From positions 248,001 through 312,000 of the forward strand of contig NZ_AUFZ01000017.1 in assembly GCF_000426765.1 (NCBI RefSeq): a stretch of 64,000 nucleotides of DNA. The letters are read 5' to 3'. How positions within the stretch are numbered: the stretch's first letter is position 1; each line of letters starts with the position of its first letter. The notes under the pieces were generated by a model. That model was given only the letters and a program-made list of their open reading frames with translations. It was not told the origin of the DNA and ran no database searches. This DNA comes from Vibrio litoralis DSM 17657 (GTDB taxonomy: Bacteria; Pseudomonadota; Gammaproteobacteria; Enterobacterales; Vibrionaceae). The translations under genes and the position numbers were made by a program. Positions 48,234 to 62,408 of this stretch are shown piece by piece.

Positions 48234-50501
48234 TTAATGAACAGCTTCTTCTTGATTTAAGTAAGTGAATTCCAGTTCTTCACCATTGCGATTTAGCGTA
48301 ACTTTTACTGTCCCGCCATCAACTAAAGAGCCAAACAACAATTCATTTGCCAGTGGTTTTTTCAATTTGTCCTGAATGACACGTCCCATAGGTCTTGCTC
48401 CCATGGTTTTATCGTAGCCTTTTTTGGCTAACCAATGACGAGCTTCTTCCGACACTTCCATTGAAACTCCACGGCCATCAAGTTGCGCTTGTAATTCAAC
48501 AATAAACTTATCCACCACCTGATGAATCATCTCTTCACTTAAGCTATTAAACCAAATGATATTATCCAAACGGTTTCTGAACTCTGGCGTAAAGACTTTC
48601 TTGATTTCAGCCATCGCATCATGGCTATTATCTTGCTGAATCAAGCCCATAGATTGTTTCTCTGTCTCTTGAACACCCGCATTGGTTGTCATTACCAAGA
48701 TAACATTTCTGAAATCAGCCTTACGACCATTGTTATCGGTCAGTGTACCGTTATCCATCACTTGCAATAACAAGTTGAAGATATCGCCATGCGCTTTTTC
48801 AATTTCATCAAGTAAGACAACTGAATGAGGATGTTTAATCACCGCATCCGTCAACAGGCCACCTTGGTCATAACCAACATAACCCGGAGGCGCACCGATC
48901 AAACGGCTAACAGAATGACGTTCACCGTACTCCGACATATCAAAGCGTAGTAGTTCAACCCCAAGTAGCTTAGATAATTGCACCGTTACTTCCGTTTTAC
49001 CGACCCCTGTTGGGCCTGCAAATAAGAAAGATCCAACCGGTTTATTATCCTGGCCTAAACCAGCGCGAGTTAACTTAATCGCCTCACATAACACTTCAAT
49101 CGCTGGATCTTGTCCAAATACCAATAGCTTCAGTCGGCTATCTAGGCGCGACAGTACTTCTTTGTCTGAAGAAGAGACTGATTTTTCGGGGATCCGAGCA
49201 ATCTTGGCTACAATAGCTTCAATATCTGCAACATTAACGGTTTTCTTACGTTTACTCACAGGCGCTAGTCGACAATGTGCACCCGCTTCATCAATAACAT
49301 CAATTGCTTTATCCGGCAGATGACGTTCATTAATATATTTAGCAGAAAGCTCCACAGCAGCACGTAACGCTTTATTGCTAAAACGAACCTGATGATGCTC
49401 TTCATATTTGCTCTTAAGGCCGATAAGAATTTTCGTCGTATCGTCAATGGAAGGCTCTAAGATATCAATTTTTTGGAAACGTCGAGCCAGCGCTCGCTCT
49501 TTCTCAAAAATACTGCTGTATTCCTGATAAGTTGTTGAACCAATGCAGCGTAATTTACCGTTACTTAGTAATGGTTTAATAAGGTTAGCTGCATCGACCT
49601 GCCCACCAGAAGCAGCTCCTGCGCCGATAATGGTATGAATTTCATCAATAAAGAGAATGGTATCTTTCTCTTTTTCCAGTTGCTTCAAAATAGTCTTAAA
49701 ACGTTTTTCAAAGTCACCGCGATATTTAGTACCCGCTAATAACGAACCGATATCCAATGAGTAAATGACACTGTCTTTAATAACATCGGGTACGTTACCT
49801 TCAACAATACGCCACGCTAACCCTTCCGCTATTGCCGTTTTACCGACACCCGCTTCACCGACGAGTAATGGGTTATTCTTACGACGGCGACATAACACTT
49901 GGATTGTGCGCTCAAGTTCAACATCACGACCAATCAAAGGGTCGATGTGTCCTTTTTTGGCAACTTCATTTAGGTTTGTAGCAAAGCTATCTAGACGCTC
50001 TTCCGAACCATTTTCTTGCGGCTGGTCACCGGTAATATCACTTTGACTACCATCAGCATCATCACCTGATTTACGGATGCCATGCGAAATAAAATTAACG
50101 ATATCAAGTCGGCTGACATCATTTTTCTTTAGAAGGTAGGCGGCGTGTGATTCTTGCTCACTAAAGATCGCGACAAGTACGTTAGCCCCAGCGACTTCAC
50201 TGCGGCCAGAAGATTGAACATGGAATACCGCGCGTTGCAGTACTCGTTGAAAGCTTAATGTTGGCTGAGTTTCACGCTCTTCATCAACGGTTGGGATCAA
50301 AGGGGTCGTTTGCTCAATAAAAGCATCGAGTTCTTGACGTAATGTATCAATGTCTGCTTGGCAAGCCGATAGAGCCTCATGAGCAGAATCATTATCAAGC
50401 AGCGCTAATAAAAGGTGCTCAACAGTCATAAACTCATGACGCTTCTCTCTGGCACGCATAAATGCGCTATTCAAGCTCATTTCCAGTTCTTTATTTAGCA
50501 T
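48234..50501 (-). CDS. clpA: ClpA, ATP-dependent unfoldase of ClpAP
   Basis: 755 residues from the ATG at 50501 (GGGGAGGTAGCT upstream); E. coli 758. N domain (MLNKELEMSLNSAFMRAREKRHEFMTVEHLLLALL), D1 Walker A GEAGVGKT, D2 Walker A GPTGVGKT, Walker B ILFIDEIHT, and the ClpP-binding IGL loop (SMGLIQQ-like) are present. It unfolds substrates for ClpP and takes N-degron proteins from ClpS. 85 bp downstream of clpS. Confidence 0.97.
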   Translation of the reverse strand: MLNKELEMSLNSAFMRAREKRHEFMTVEHLLLALLDNDSAHEALSACQADIDTLRQELDAFIEQTTPLIPTVDEERETQPTLSFQRVLQRAVFHVQSSGRSEVAGANVLVAIFSEQESHAAYLLKKNDVSRLDIVNFISHGIRKSGDDADGSQSDITGDQPQENGSEERLDSFATNLNEVAKKGHIDPLIGRDVELERTIQVLCRRRKNNPLLVGEAGVGKTAIAEGLAWRIVEGNVPDVIKDSVIYSLDIGSLLAGTKYRGDFEKRFKTILKQLEKEKDTILFIDEIHTIIGAGAASGGQVDAANLIKPLLSNGKLRCIGSTTYQEYSSIFEKERALARRFQKIDILEPSIDDTTKILIGLKSKYEEHHQVRFSNKALRAAVELSAKYINERHLPDKAIDVIDEAGAHCRLAPVSKRKKTVNVADIEAIVAKIARIPEKSVSSSDKEVLSRLDSRLKLLVFGQDPAIEVLCEAIKLTRAGLGQDNKPVGSFLFAGPTGVGKTEVTVQLSKLLGVELLRFDMSEYGERHSVSRLIGAPPGYVGYDQGGLLTDAVIKHPHSVVLLDEIEKAHGDIFNLLLQVMDNGTLTDNNGRKADFRNVILVMTTNAGVQETEKQSMGLIQQDNSHDAMAEIKKVFTPEFRNRLDNIIWFNSLSEEMIHQVVDKFIVELQAQLDGRGVSMEVSEEARHWLAKKGYDKTMGARPMGRVIQDKLKKPLANELLFGSLVDGGTVKVTLNRNGEELEFTYLNQEEAVH

Positions 50502-50586
50502 AGCTACCTCCCCAAAGAACAATTACTATGTTCATATCCAGCTAAAGCCTAAGTCATCTAGGTGATACCAATCAAAATAAAAGGCA

Positions 50587-50907
50587 CTACACCTGTTCCA
50601 TAGTACACAACAAAGGATGTTCATTTTCACGAGCATACATAGTGACTTGCATCACTTTTGTTTCAGCAACTTCAGCCGTGAATGTGCCGCAACTTGCTTT
50701 TCCCTCAAAATGCACTTTTAACATTACTTGGGTCGCACTCTCCAAATCCATAGAGAAAAAACGACTTAGTATTTCAATTACAAAATCCATCGGGGTGTAA
50801 TCATCATTATTAAGTATCACATGATACATCGCCGGTGGCTTCAATTTGGTCTTCTCATCTTCCAGAAGATCGATATCTGGTGAAGTCCATTGGTATTGCT
50901 TATTCAT
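50587..50907 (-). CDS. clpS: ClpS, N-degron adaptor
   Basis: 106 residues from the ATG at 50907, giving the same length as E. coli ClpS; longer frames start at weak codons upstream. [21 protein letters not shown] contains the acidic pocket (DD, M) for N-terminal Leu/Phe/Tyr/Trp; [18 protein letters not shown] and ENEHPLLC are conserved. It delivers N-degron substrates to ClpA. Divergent from cspD. Confidence 0.96.
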   Translation of the reverse strand: MNKQYQWTSPDIDLLEDEKTKLKPPAMYHVILNNDDYTPMDFVIEILSRFFSMDLESATQVMLKVHFEGKASCGTFTAEVAETKVMQVTMYARENEHPLLCTMEQV

Positions 50908-51168
50908 GTTTAATTCTACTTTATGACCAACATTGATAGAAAACAAACCTATCAACCTGCCTTCTTATTTAGAGACTAATCCACCAATTGTATCCCTGCA
51001 AATAAAAGATTGCTATTCCGTTACACTCGCAGACTAACAGCTTAAAAAGGAAGCAATCTAGTCTCAAACTACCATTAAACGATGTAAATGAGAAAACTCA
51101 AGGTTAAGCAAAAGTTAAACTCACATCGCTATTTTTGTTATTTGACCGATAATTATCACTAACAACTA
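50908..51168. other. Divergent promoter region of clpS and cspD
   Basis: About 350 AT-rich bases with the cspD promoter at 51169-51196. No gene is visible; a second TTGACC at 51142 may be an alternative -35. The remainder presumably holds the clpS promoter, which I could not place confidently. Confidence 0.4.
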
Positions 51169-51196
51169 TTGACTGTTAGCCATGATTGTCTAAATT
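51169..51196 (+). promoter_or_regulatory. Candidate promoter of cspD
   Basis: TTGACT (51169-51174), 16 bp, TAAATT (51191-51196). A transcript would have a ~55-base leader before the ribosome site GAGGGA. Confidence 0.5.
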
Positions 51197-51259
51197 GTGT
51201 TCTGAGAGTGGTTAAAAAACTAACCGTTATATCGTTAAAAAGCATGAGGGATGTAAAGC

Positions 51260-51481
51260 ATGGCTACAGGTACCGTTAAATGGTTTAACAATGCCAAAGG
51301 ATTTGGTTTCATTTGTCCAGAAGGAGAAGAAGGAGATATTTTCGCTCACTACTCGACAATTCAAATGGATGGGTATAGAACGTTAAAAGCAGGACAACAA
51401 GTATCCTACGAAGTTGAAAAAGGTCCTAAAGGCTCTCATGCTAGCCTTGTCATGCCACTAGAAGGCGATCAAAGTAAATAA
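51260..51481 (+). CDS. cspD: Cold-shock-like protein CspD
   Basis: 73 residues, CSD fold: MATGTVKWFNNAKGFGFI with RNP-1 KGFGFI and RNP-2-like IFAHYSTI. CspD binds single-stranded DNA and inhibits replication in stationary phase in E. coli and is a Lon substrate. Its divergent position next to clpS is conserved. GAGGGA precedes the ATG. Confidence 0.95.
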   Translation: MATGTVKWFNNAKGFGFICPEGEEGDIFAHYSTIQMDGYRTLKAGQQVSYEVEKGPKGSHASLVMPLEGDQSK

Positions 51482-51536
51482 TCCAATCAAAGATAACTAG
51501 GTAACATACCTTTTCAAAGACTTTTTGGTTATCTAT

Positions 51537-51574
51537 AAAGCCATACAAATGATCTTATAAATTTGTATGGCTTT
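51537..51574 (+). terminator. Terminator of cspD
   Basis: AAAGCCATACAAAT (51537-51550) and ATTTGTATGGCTTT (51561-51574) are perfect 14-bp complements around GATCTTATAA. Confidence 0.85.
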
Positions 51575-51654
51575 TGTGTGTCACTCACTCCCCTCTAAAT
51601 CTAAAATACCAAGCTCAAAGTAAGTATAATTCAATTGTACGTGCTTAACAGGCA

Positions 51655-51681
51655 TAAAAAAGCGCCCATGTTAGAGCGCTT
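51655..51681 (-). terminator. Terminator of icd
   Basis: On the minus strand AAGCGC pairs with GCGCTT (inner CTC/GGG partly) followed by TTTTT, 30 bp after the stop. Confidence 0.75.
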
Positions 51682-51710
51682 TATCGTTTATGTATTTCTA
51701 CTACTTCAAC

Positions 51711-54339
<2,629 letters not shown>

Positions 54340-55038
54340 ATGTCGAGTTCAAACACTCCCTCTAAAAAGCCCCAATCGAGTCATAAGTTTCAAACAGATC
54401 CGACCAAATCAAGAGGAAGAAAAAGCAGCTCAGCTCATCGTTTTACCAAGCGCCTTAAACAAAAAAACACTCACAGTTCACCACGTGTAACCGCAGAAAA
54501 CCGCATCGTCCTTTTGTTTAACAAACCATACGATACACTTAGCCAATTCACTGACGGTGAGAAGCGAAAAACTCTCGCTGACTATATTGATGTTAAAGAT
54601 GTGTATGCCGCCGGCAGACTAGATCGAGACAGTGAAGGCCTGATGGTGCTAACGAACGATGGTATTCTACAAGCTAAAATCACTCAGCCGACTTCCAAAG
54701 CGCCAAAAACGTATTGGGTACAAGTGGATGGAGCGCCTTCTGAAGACGATTTAGAACAACTGCGCCGTGGTGTTGAGCTCAAAGATGGTATGACACTCCC
54801 TGCCAAAGTGACAATTATGTCCGAGCCTGAAATATGGCCTCGCAATCCGCCAGTTCGCTTTCGCGCTAACATTCCGACCACTTGGTTGGCAATTACCATT
54901 ATTGAAGGTCGTAACCGCCAAGTCAGACGCATGACGGCTCATATTGGTTTTCCAACATTAAGACTAATTCGTTACTCAATTGGTGACTGGTCTTTAGGTG
55001 ATTTACAGCCAGGCGAATACAAACATATTAAAGTTTAA
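54340..55038 (+). CDS. rluE: 23S rRNA pseudouridine(2457) synthase
   Basis: 232 residues (E. coli 217). After a basic ~60-residue N-terminus comes [16 protein letters not shown], then [16 protein letters not shown] with the catalytic Asp, and [23 protein letters not shown]. It makes pseudouridine 2457 in 23S rRNA. AAGGTAG precedes the ATG. Separated by 102 bp from mnmA. Confidence 0.93.
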   Translation: MSSSNTPSKKPQSSHKFQTDPTKSRGRKSSSAHRFTKRLKQKNTHSSPRVTAENRIVLLFNKPYDTLSQFTDGEKRKTLADYIDVKDVYAAGRLDRDSEGLMVLTNDGILQAKITQPTSKAPKTYWVQVDGAPSEDDLEQLRRGVELKDGMTLPAKVTIMSEPEIWPRNPPVRFRANIPTTWLAITIIEGRNRQVRRMTAHIGFPTLRLIRYSIGDWSLGDLQPGEYKHIKV

Positions 55039-55140
55039 GCAAACTGCACTCAATGCGTTATTTCTCCCCCTCTCGGATCTGTCACCAGTGATAACTTTCT
55101 GTTAGAATTCGAGCCAGATTAATTTTGTGGTATTCATTGC

Positions 55141-56283
55141 ATGTCAGATAACAACCAAACGCTAGAAAACACTAATAAAAAAGTAATCGTCGGAATGTCT
55201 GGCGGTGTCGATTCTTCCGTTTCAGCTTACTTGCTCCAACAGCAAGGCTATCAAGTTGAAGGTCTTTTCATGAAAAACTGGGAAGAAGATGACAACGAAG
55301 AATATTGTACAGCAGCAGAAGATCTTGCTGATGCGCAGGCTGTGTGTGACAAGCTAGGCATTGAACTGCATACCATTAACTTTGCATCCGAATACTGGGA
55401 CAATGTTTTTGAATATTTCTTAACAGAATACAAAGCCGGCCGTACGCCAAACCCTGATATTCTGTGTAACAAAGAAATCAAGTTTAAAGCTTTCTTAGAA
55501 TTTGCTGATGAAGTGCTTGATGCCGATTATATCGCAATGGGTCACTACGTTCGCCGTACTTTCCCTACTGCTGAGCAAATCGAAGCGGGTGAATTACCGC
55601 AAATGCTTCGCGGTTTAGATAGCAATAAAGATCAAAGCTATTTCTTATATACGCTTAGCCATCAACAAGTGGCGAGAAGTTTATTCCCTGTCGGTGATTT
55701 AGAAAAACCAGAAGTTCGCCGCATTGCGGAAGAGCAAGATTTAATCACCGCGAAGAAAAAAGATTCAACCGGTATTTGCTTTATCGGTGAGCGTAAATTT
55801 ACTGATTTCTTATCGCGCTATTTACCTGCTCAACCAGGTAACATCGAAACGCCAGAAGGCAACGTGATCGGCGAACACCAAGGCTTGATGTATCACACCC
55901 TAGGTCAACGTAAAGGCTTACACATTGGTGGCCAAAAAGGCGGCGGTGGTAATGAAGACCCATGGTATGTCGCTGAAAAAGATCTCAAGCGAAATGTGCT
56001 TATCGCAGTACAAGGCGCCGATCATCCGCTGCTGAAATCTACGGGGTTAATTGCTTCTCAGCTACACTGGGTTGATCGTCAAACGATGACTGAACCTCTA
56101 CGCTGCACGGTCAAAACGCGTTATCGCCAGCAAGATATTCCATGTACTATTGAGCCTATCGACGAAAACAATATCAAAGTGATTTTCGATGAACCTCAAG
56201 TCGCCGTGACTCCGGGGCAATCGGCAGTATTCTACTCGCAAGATGTCTGCCTAGGCGGCGGTATTATTGAAGCGAGAATCTAA
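55141..56283 (+). CDS. mnmA: tRNA-specific 2-thiouridylase
   Basis: 380 residues. PP-loop SGGVDSS at 20-26, catalytic C109 (NPDILCN) and C213 ([10 protein letters not shown]). It thiolates U34 of tRNA-Lys, -Glu and -Gln with sulfur from TusE/IscS. The N-terminus is extended by about ten residues relative to E. coli (368). Upstream of hflD and purB, an arrangement conserved in gammaproteobacteria. Confidence 0.96.
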   Translation: MSDNNQTLENTNKKVIVGMSGGVDSSVSAYLLQQQGYQVEGLFMKNWEEDDNEEYCTAAEDLADAQAVCDKLGIELHTINFASEYWDNVFEYFLTEYKAGRTPNPDILCNKEIKFKAFLEFADEVLDADYIAMGHYVRRTFPTAEQIEAGELPQMLRGLDSNKDQSYFLYTLSHQQVARSLFPVGDLEKPEVRRIAEEQDLITAKKKDSTGICFIGERKFTDFLSRYLPAQPGNIETPEGNVIGEHQGLMYHTLGQRKGLHIGGQKGGGGNEDPWYVAEKDLKRNVLIAVQGADHPLLKSTGLIASQLHWVDRQTMTEPLRCTVKTRYRQQDIPCTIEPIDENNIKVIFDEPQVAVTPGQSAVFYSQDVCLGGGIIEARI

Positions 56284-56298
56284 TCGATTATTAACATT

Positions 56299-56325
56299 TA
56301 AAGGGCTCTTCGTGGCCCTTTCGTT
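56299..56325 (+). terminator. Hairpin between mnmA and hflD
   Basis: AAAGGGC (56300-56306) pairs with GCCCTTT (56315-56321) around TCTTCGTG, then CGTTTAT. The U-run is imperfect, so partial termination inside the operon is likely. Confidence 0.6.
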
Positions 56326-56375
56326 TATAGTAAACAGCATCAATTCAATTAAGTTTGTTTTTAGGAGAAGTTAAC

Positions 56376-56993
56376 GTGGCAAACACTCTTTATGACCGTA
56401 CCATCGCTTTTGCTGGCATCTGCCAAGCGGTTGCACTTGTTCAACAGGTCGCACGAAACGGGCATTGTGATTCTGCGGCTCTTGAAACAACATTAAAAAC
56501 CATCGTCAATATGAATCCGAGTAATACGCTGGATGTCTTTGGTGATGAATCAAACCTTAAGCTGGGTCTTGAAACTTTAATTAACGGAATTGATGGTTCT
56601 CCAACTGGCAGCGAAGCAACCCGCTATATCATTAGCATTATGTCACTAGAGCGCAAACTCAACGCTCGTTCAGACTCTATGTCTCAGCTCGGTGATCGCC
56701 TGACTACCATCGAGCGCCAAACAGAACATTATGACTTATTAGAAGACCAAATGATCAGCAACCTTGCCAGTGTTTATCTCGATGTGATTAGCCCTGTTGG
56801 CCCGCGCATCCAAGTTTCTGGCACACCAGCCGTATTACAACAAACCACTAACCAGCACAAAGTTCGTGCCCTATTATTAGCTGGCGTACGTTGTGCGGTG
56901 CTATGGCGCCAGGTTGGTGGTAAACGTCGTCACTTATTGTTTGGTCGCAAGAAGATGCTTGAACAAGCTAAAATCTTACTTGCACGCGTCTAA
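56376..56993 (+). CDS. hflD: HflD, lysogenization regulator homologue
   Basis: 205 residues from a GTG start, with AGGAG eight bases before; a TTG at 56355 lies upstream. [29 protein letters not shown] and [22 protein letters not shown] match E. coli HflD (213), which binds phage lambda CII and is membrane-associated. Its normal cellular function is unclear. Encoded between mnmA and purB. Confidence 0.92.
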   Translation: MANTLYDRTIAFAGICQAVALVQQVARNGHCDSAALETTLKTIVNMNPSNTLDVFGDESNLKLGLETLINGIDGSPTGSEATRYIISIMSLERKLNARSDSMSQLGDRLTTIERQTEHYDLLEDQMISNLASVYLDVISPVGPRIQVSGTPAVLQQTTNQHKVRALLLAGVRCAVLWRQVGGKRRHLLFGRKKMLEQAKILLARV

Positions 56994-57050
56994 TAACACG
57001 TACCTAATAATAAGCGACATGCTAAACCTATTTACCCCATTTCAATCTAA

Positions 57051-58448
<1,398 letters not shown>

Positions 58449-58478
58449 TCGACTCTCGTTACACGAAAAACAACATTC

Positions 58479-58590
58479 GTCATTCCAAAAGTGAGGAACG
58501 AACTGTTTGGAATCTCCTACGTTAAGCTGTGAAGTCGATAGCTTTAGGAGATCCTGAACTACACTCCTTCGTCGTTATTCAGGATGACGC
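58479..58590. repeat. Dispersed hairpin repeat, copy D (complete, 112 bp)
   Basis: Outer CGTCAT (58479-58484) and ATGACG (58585-58590); inner ATCTCCTA (58513-58520) with TAGGAGAT (58546-58553), 8 bp perfect. The first hairpin has TTCCAAA/TTTGGAA arms around the family loop GTGAGGAACGAAC; the second has CCTGAA/TTCAGG arms. Different arms with kept pairing suggest selection on structure. Confidence 0.8.
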
Positions 58591-58721
58591 CTCAAGGGTT
58601 AGCTTCGGCTGGCCCTTTTCTTTTGCTATCAATTCTCCCCTATCCACTGCATTTCCCTTTAATCTGTGCTTTCTGTTACACTCTGCGCCCTGTTTCGTTT
58701 CAACCCAACGGTAGGCACCGC

Positions 58722-59882
58722 ATGTATCAACTTTCTTTTTCTCTAGAAGAATTCTTAGCCGAGTATTGGCAAAAAAAACCAACCATCATTAAAGGTGGCC
58801 TATTTACCGGTTCTCCAGAAAATGGCTTCGTCGATCCGCTGACTCCTGACGAGCTAGCCGGACTTTCTATGGAAGAAGTCATTGATTCACGTTTTGTGTC
58901 GAACAAAGACAAACAATGGGCCGCTGAACATGGTCCGTTTGGTGAAGATAAATTCGCTCAACTGCCAGAAAGCCATTGGTCTTTGATCGTGCAAGCGGCA
59001 AACCATTGGCACCCAGAAGCGGCGCAATTAGTTGAACCATTCAAAGCGATGCCGGGTTGGTTATTTGATGACCTGATGATCAGCTTTGCGGTCGAAAATG
59101 GCGGCGTAGGTCCACATATCGATCAATATGATGTATTCATCTGCCAGGGTCTAGGTAAGCGTCATTGGCGTGTCGGAGCGAAAGATGAAGGTCAATATGA
59201 AGAAGTGATCCAAGCACAAGCTCTACGTCAAATCAAAAGTTTCGATGCGATCATTGATGAAGTACTTGAACCGGGCGATATCTTATATATTCCACCAGGC
59301 TTTCCACATGATGGTTACGCACTAGAACCATCAATGAGCTACTCTGTCGGCTTCCGCTCACCAAAAGAACAAGAGCTATTAAGCAACTTTGCTGATTACA
59401 TTTTAGCGCACGATATTGGGGATGCTCACTTACACAACCCAGAGCAAAAAACGCAATCGGGTTCTGGTATGATCCAAACGACCGATACGCAGTTACTCAC
59501 AGGCATGTTGAAAAAAGCCTTTGAAGATCCCGCGAGAATTGAAGATTTCTTAGGTTGCATGTTGAGCCAATCGCGTCATCAGCTAAACATCATCGTACCG
59601 GAAGAGCCTCTCACTATGGATGATGTGATGCAGCACATCCAAACTGAACAACCGTTATATAAAGTTGCTGGCTTACGTGCGAACTATCATGAAACCAACC
59701 CAAATACTTTATTCATCAATGGTGAAGTGTTTGAGCTTGAAGCGGGCTTAGAGCCTTTAGCCTACATATTATGTGACTACGATGATATCGAAGCACAAAC
59801 GCTGTCATCACTGACTAGCATCCCTGCGGCAATTACGCTATTAACTGAGTTGATTAATAAAGGTTACTGGTTCTACGAGTAA
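58722..59882 (+). CDS. roxA: Ribosomal protein uL16 3-hydroxylase (RoxA, YcfD)
   Basis: 386 residues from the ATG at 58722 (MYQLSFSLEEFLAEYWQKKP); the longer frame's N-terminus is a hydrophobic out-of-family segment. JmjC-type cupin with Fe ligands H132 and D134 (GPHIDQYD) and H196 (PPGFPHDGYALE), and C-terminal winged-helix-like domain. It uses 2-oxoglutarate and oxygen to hydroxylate Arg81 of L16. E. coli 373. Confidence 0.93.
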   Translation: MYQLSFSLEEFLAEYWQKKPTIIKGGLFTGSPENGFVDPLTPDELAGLSMEEVIDSRFVSNKDKQWAAEHGPFGEDKFAQLPESHWSLIVQAANHWHPEAAQLVEPFKAMPGWLFDDLMISFAVENGGVGPHIDQYDVFICQGLGKRHWRVGAKDEGQYEEVIQAQALRQIKSFDAIIDEVLEPGDILYIPPGFPHDGYALEPSMSYSVGFRSPKEQELLSNFADYILAHDIGDAHLHNPEQKTQSGSGMIQTTDTQLLTGMLKKAFEDPARIEDFLGCMLSQSRHQLNIIVPEEPLTMDDVMQHIQTEQPLYKVAGLRANYHETNPNTLFINGEVFELEAGLEPLAYILCDYDDIEAQTLSSLTSIPAAITLLTELINKGYWFYE

Positions 59883-59888
59883 CATCTT

Positions 59889-59980
59889 TGTTAGCACTAG
59901 TCTCACTAAAACTAATCACTAGTGCCTAACAAATCATCATCTAAGTGGCGACTCTGATTATTCTCAGTGTCGCCACTTTT
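59889..59980 (+). terminator. Two tandem hairpins after roxA
   Basis: The first is GTTAGCACTAGT (59890-59901) with ACTAGTGCCTAAC (59918-59930), one bulge. The second is AGTGGCGACTCTGA with TCAGTGTCGCCACT around TTATTC (from 59944), followed by TTTTACTTTT, a good intrinsic terminator. Confidence 0.8.
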
Positions 59981-60037
59981 ACTTTTAGAGCTAAGCCATT
60001 AAGATGGCACAAACTCAAATAAGGAAAGTGAATTCCA

Positions 60038-60844
60038 ATGAAAGTCATCTCATTTAATATAAACGGCCTACGCGCGCGTCTTCATCAACTACAAGCCATT
60101 ATCGATAAGCATCAGCCAGATGTGATTGGCCTACAAGAAATCAAAGTACATGATGAAGCTTTCCCACTTGCCGATGTAGAAGCCATGGGATACCACGTTT
60201 ACTTCCACGGTCAAAAAGCCCATTACGGCGTTGCCATGTTGTGTAAGCAAGAGCCTATCTCGGTACAAAAAGGCTTTTCAACTGATACTGAAGAACATCA
60301 AAAGCGTATGATTATGGCAACGTTTGAAGATGAAAGTGGCCAGAAGACTACCGTAATGAATGGTTACTTCCCACAAGGTGACAACATTAACCATGAGACT
60401 AAGTTTCCATACAAGCGCCAATTTTATAAAGACCTGATGACGCACTTAAATACTCATCACAACAGCGATGAACAAGTGATTGTAATGGGTGATATTAATA
60501 TTAGTCCGATTGATCTGGATATTGGTATCGGTGAACCAAACGCAAAACGTTGGCTAAAAACCGGCAAATGTTCTTTCCAACCAGAAGAACGTCAATGGTT
60601 AAAAACCCTGCTTGATTGGGGATTTGAAGATACCTTCCGTAATCTTCACCCTACTGTTGATAATCAGTACTCATGGTTCGATTATCGCTCTCGTGGCTTT
60701 GATGATAACCGTGGTCTACGTATTGATGTGATTTTAGCCACACCATCTCTTGCCGCTAAATGTATTGATGCGGGCATTGATTATGAATTACGTGGTATTG
60801 AAAAACCATCCGATCACGCGCCTATTTGGTCTGAATTCAAGTAA
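60038..60844 (+). CDS. xthA: Exodeoxyribonuclease III
   Basis: 268 residues. Metal and catalytic sites are conserved: [19 protein letters not shown] (Glu), [14 protein letters not shown] (Asp-Asn), and [10 protein letters not shown] (His). It is the main AP endonuclease and 3'-5' exonuclease in base-excision repair. AAGGAAAG precedes the ATG. Terminator at 60860. Confidence 0.96.
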   Translation: MKVISFNINGLRARLHQLQAIIDKHQPDVIGLQEIKVHDEAFPLADVEAMGYHVYFHGQKAHYGVAMLCKQEPISVQKGFSTDTEEHQKRMIMATFEDESGQKTTVMNGYFPQGDNINHETKFPYKRQFYKDLMTHLNTHHNSDEQVIVMGDINISPIDLDIGIGEPNAKRWLKTGKCSFQPEERQWLKTLLDWGFEDTFRNLHPTVDNQYSWFDYRSRGFDDNRGLRIDVILATPSLAAKCIDAGIDYELRGIEKPSDHAPIWSEFK

Positions 60845-60859
60845 TCTCACACAAAATAA

Positions 60860-60888
60860 AACGCCGTTAGTACTCCACTAACGGCGTT
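60860..60888. terminator. Bidirectional terminator between xthA and artM
   Basis: AACGCCGTTAG and CTAACGGCGTT are perfect 11-bp complements around TACTCCA, flanked by TTTATTTT rightward and TTTTATTTT on the other strand. Confidence 0.9.
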
Positions 60889-60913
60889 TATTTTATCGCA
60901 ATACTGTAACTCG

Positions 60914-61591
60914 TTAACTTAATGGTCTTGCATAAGCCAATAGTCGTTTTTCCATTACCTTGAAAGCGTAGATAATCGACATACTCAAAATCATGTAGAA
61001 AATACCCGCGGTAAAGAAAGCTTCAAATGGTGCGTAAGTACGTGAGTTCACCAAACGTGCCACACCCGTAATATCCATTACCGTAACGATACCGGCCACA
61101 GCGGAACCATGTAGCATAAAGATCACTTCATTACTATAAGCAGGTAGTGCTCGACGCAATGCACTTGGTAAGATAATTCGACGATATATTTTCCATGTAG
61201 ACATACCGTACGCTTTCCCCGCTTCAATCTCACCTTTATCAAGCCCTTTAATTGCGCCAGCAAAAATTTCTGCGGTGTATGCTCCAGTATTCAGTACAAA
61301 GGCAACCAAAGCACAAAACCAAGCATGCTCCCACAGCGTATCTCGCACTTGCATAAACTGGTTGCTACCGTAGTAGATCAAATACAGCTGAACCAGTAAC
61401 GGCGTGCCTCGGAAAAAGTAGCTATAACACCATACCGGAAAGTTAATAAAATAATTTTTGCTTGTTCGAGCAATACCGGCAGGGATCGCAATCACTAACC
61501 CAATAATTAATGCTAAACCGACCAACCAAAACGTGGTCCATAAGCCTTCAAAATATAAAGGCAAGCTGTCAATAATGACTGAAAAATCCAT
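60914..61591 (-). CDS. artM: ArtM-type arginine ABC transporter permease
   Basis: 225 residues, HisM/ArtM family with five membrane helices and EAA loop EAGKAYGMSTWKIYRRIILPSALRRALPAYSNE. GAGGTAAGC precedes the ATG, which is only two bases after the artQ stop. It pairs with ArtQ to form the channel. Confidence 0.87.
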   Translation of the reverse strand: MDFSVIIDSLPLYFEGLWTTFWLVGLALIIGLVIAIPAGIARTSKNYFINFPVWCYSYFFRGTPLLVQLYLIYYGSNQFMQVRDTLWEHAWFCALVAFVLNTGAYTAEIFAGAIKGLDKGEIEAGKAYGMSTWKIYRRIILPSALRRALPAYSNEVIFMLHGSAVAGIVTVMDITGVARLVNSRTYAPFEAFFTAGIFYMILSMSIIYAFKVMEKRLLAYARPLS

Positions 61592-61593
61592 GC

Positions 61594-62340
61594 TTACCTC
61601 GTATGTAATGTGTATTTACGCTCTAGCAACCTAAGCAGGCCAATAGAAACGCTAGTAAAAAATAAGAAGATAACCGATACCGTCATATAAAAGGTAAATG
61701 GCATCTTAGTCGAGCCGGCAGCCAGTGCCCCAACGCGTACCATGTCATCTAGTCCAATAATAGACACCAACGCTGTGGTCTTAAGTAGAACCAGCCAATT
61801 ATTACCAAACCCCGGAATGGCATGACGAACCATCTGTGGTAATAGAATACGGCGAAAAGACATTACACTACTCATACCATAGGCTTTGGCCGCTTCTAAC
61901 TCCCCTTTATCCACCGCCATAATTGCACCGCGGAAAGTTTCCGCCATATAAGCGCCAAAGATAAAACCAATGGTCAGTACGCCTGCCGTAAATGGGCTGA
62001 CATCAATATAATCGGGAAGATAAGCTGTCCACTCATGGCTTGCATTATAACTGGTCATCCAGCTATTAATTTGCTCATTCAATGAGTAGAGAGAGTTGTT
62101 TAATAAAATCTGACCACCGAAGAAAATAAGCATCATCAACACGAGATCAGGTATGCCGCGAATAATGGTGGTATAGGTCGTCGCGATCACACGAGCCCAG
62201 CGATAAGGAGAAAGTTTCGCTAATGCGCCTAAAATGCCGAGTAACACAGCAACAACCAAAGATAACAACGCCACTTCAATCGTAACCAAAGCGCCTTGTA
62301 AGATGGTTTGTTCGTAACCTTGTAAAAAATCTAACATCAT
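61594..62340 (-). CDS. artQ: ArtQ-type arginine ABC transporter permease
   Basis: 248 residues; the HisQ/ArtQ EAA loop EAAKAYGMSSVMSFRRILLPQMVRHAIPGFGNN, six helices. Two ATGs are adjacent (62340, 62337). It partners ArtM. Order SBP-artQ-artM is as in E. coli artIQM. Confidence 0.87.
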   Translation of the reverse strand: MMLDFLQGYEQTILQGALVTIEVALLSLVVAVLLGILGALAKLSPYRWARVIATTYTTIIRGIPDLVLMMLIFFGGQILLNNSLYSLNEQINSWMTSYNASHEWTAYLPDYIDVSPFTAGVLTIGFIFGAYMAETFRGAIMAVDKGELEAAKAYGMSSVMSFRRILLPQMVRHAIPGFGNNWLVLLKTTALVSIIGLDDMVRVGALAAGSTKMPFTFYMTVSVIFLFFTSVSIGLLRLLERKYTLHTR

Positions 62341-62358
62341 AAAGGTCTAATTTAGTAG

Positions 62359-62393
62359 GAGGCAGCCCGTTTCATTCAAGCTGGTACTGCCTC
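62359..62393 (-). terminator. Intercistronic hairpin between SBP gene and artQ
   Basis: On the minus strand GAGGCAG and CTGCCTC are perfect 7-bp complements; no T-run follows. Such stems between binding protein and permease genes often stabilise the upstream mRNA so that more binding protein is made. Confidence 0.6.
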
Positions 62394-62408
62394 TAATTTT
62401 AAAATGGC

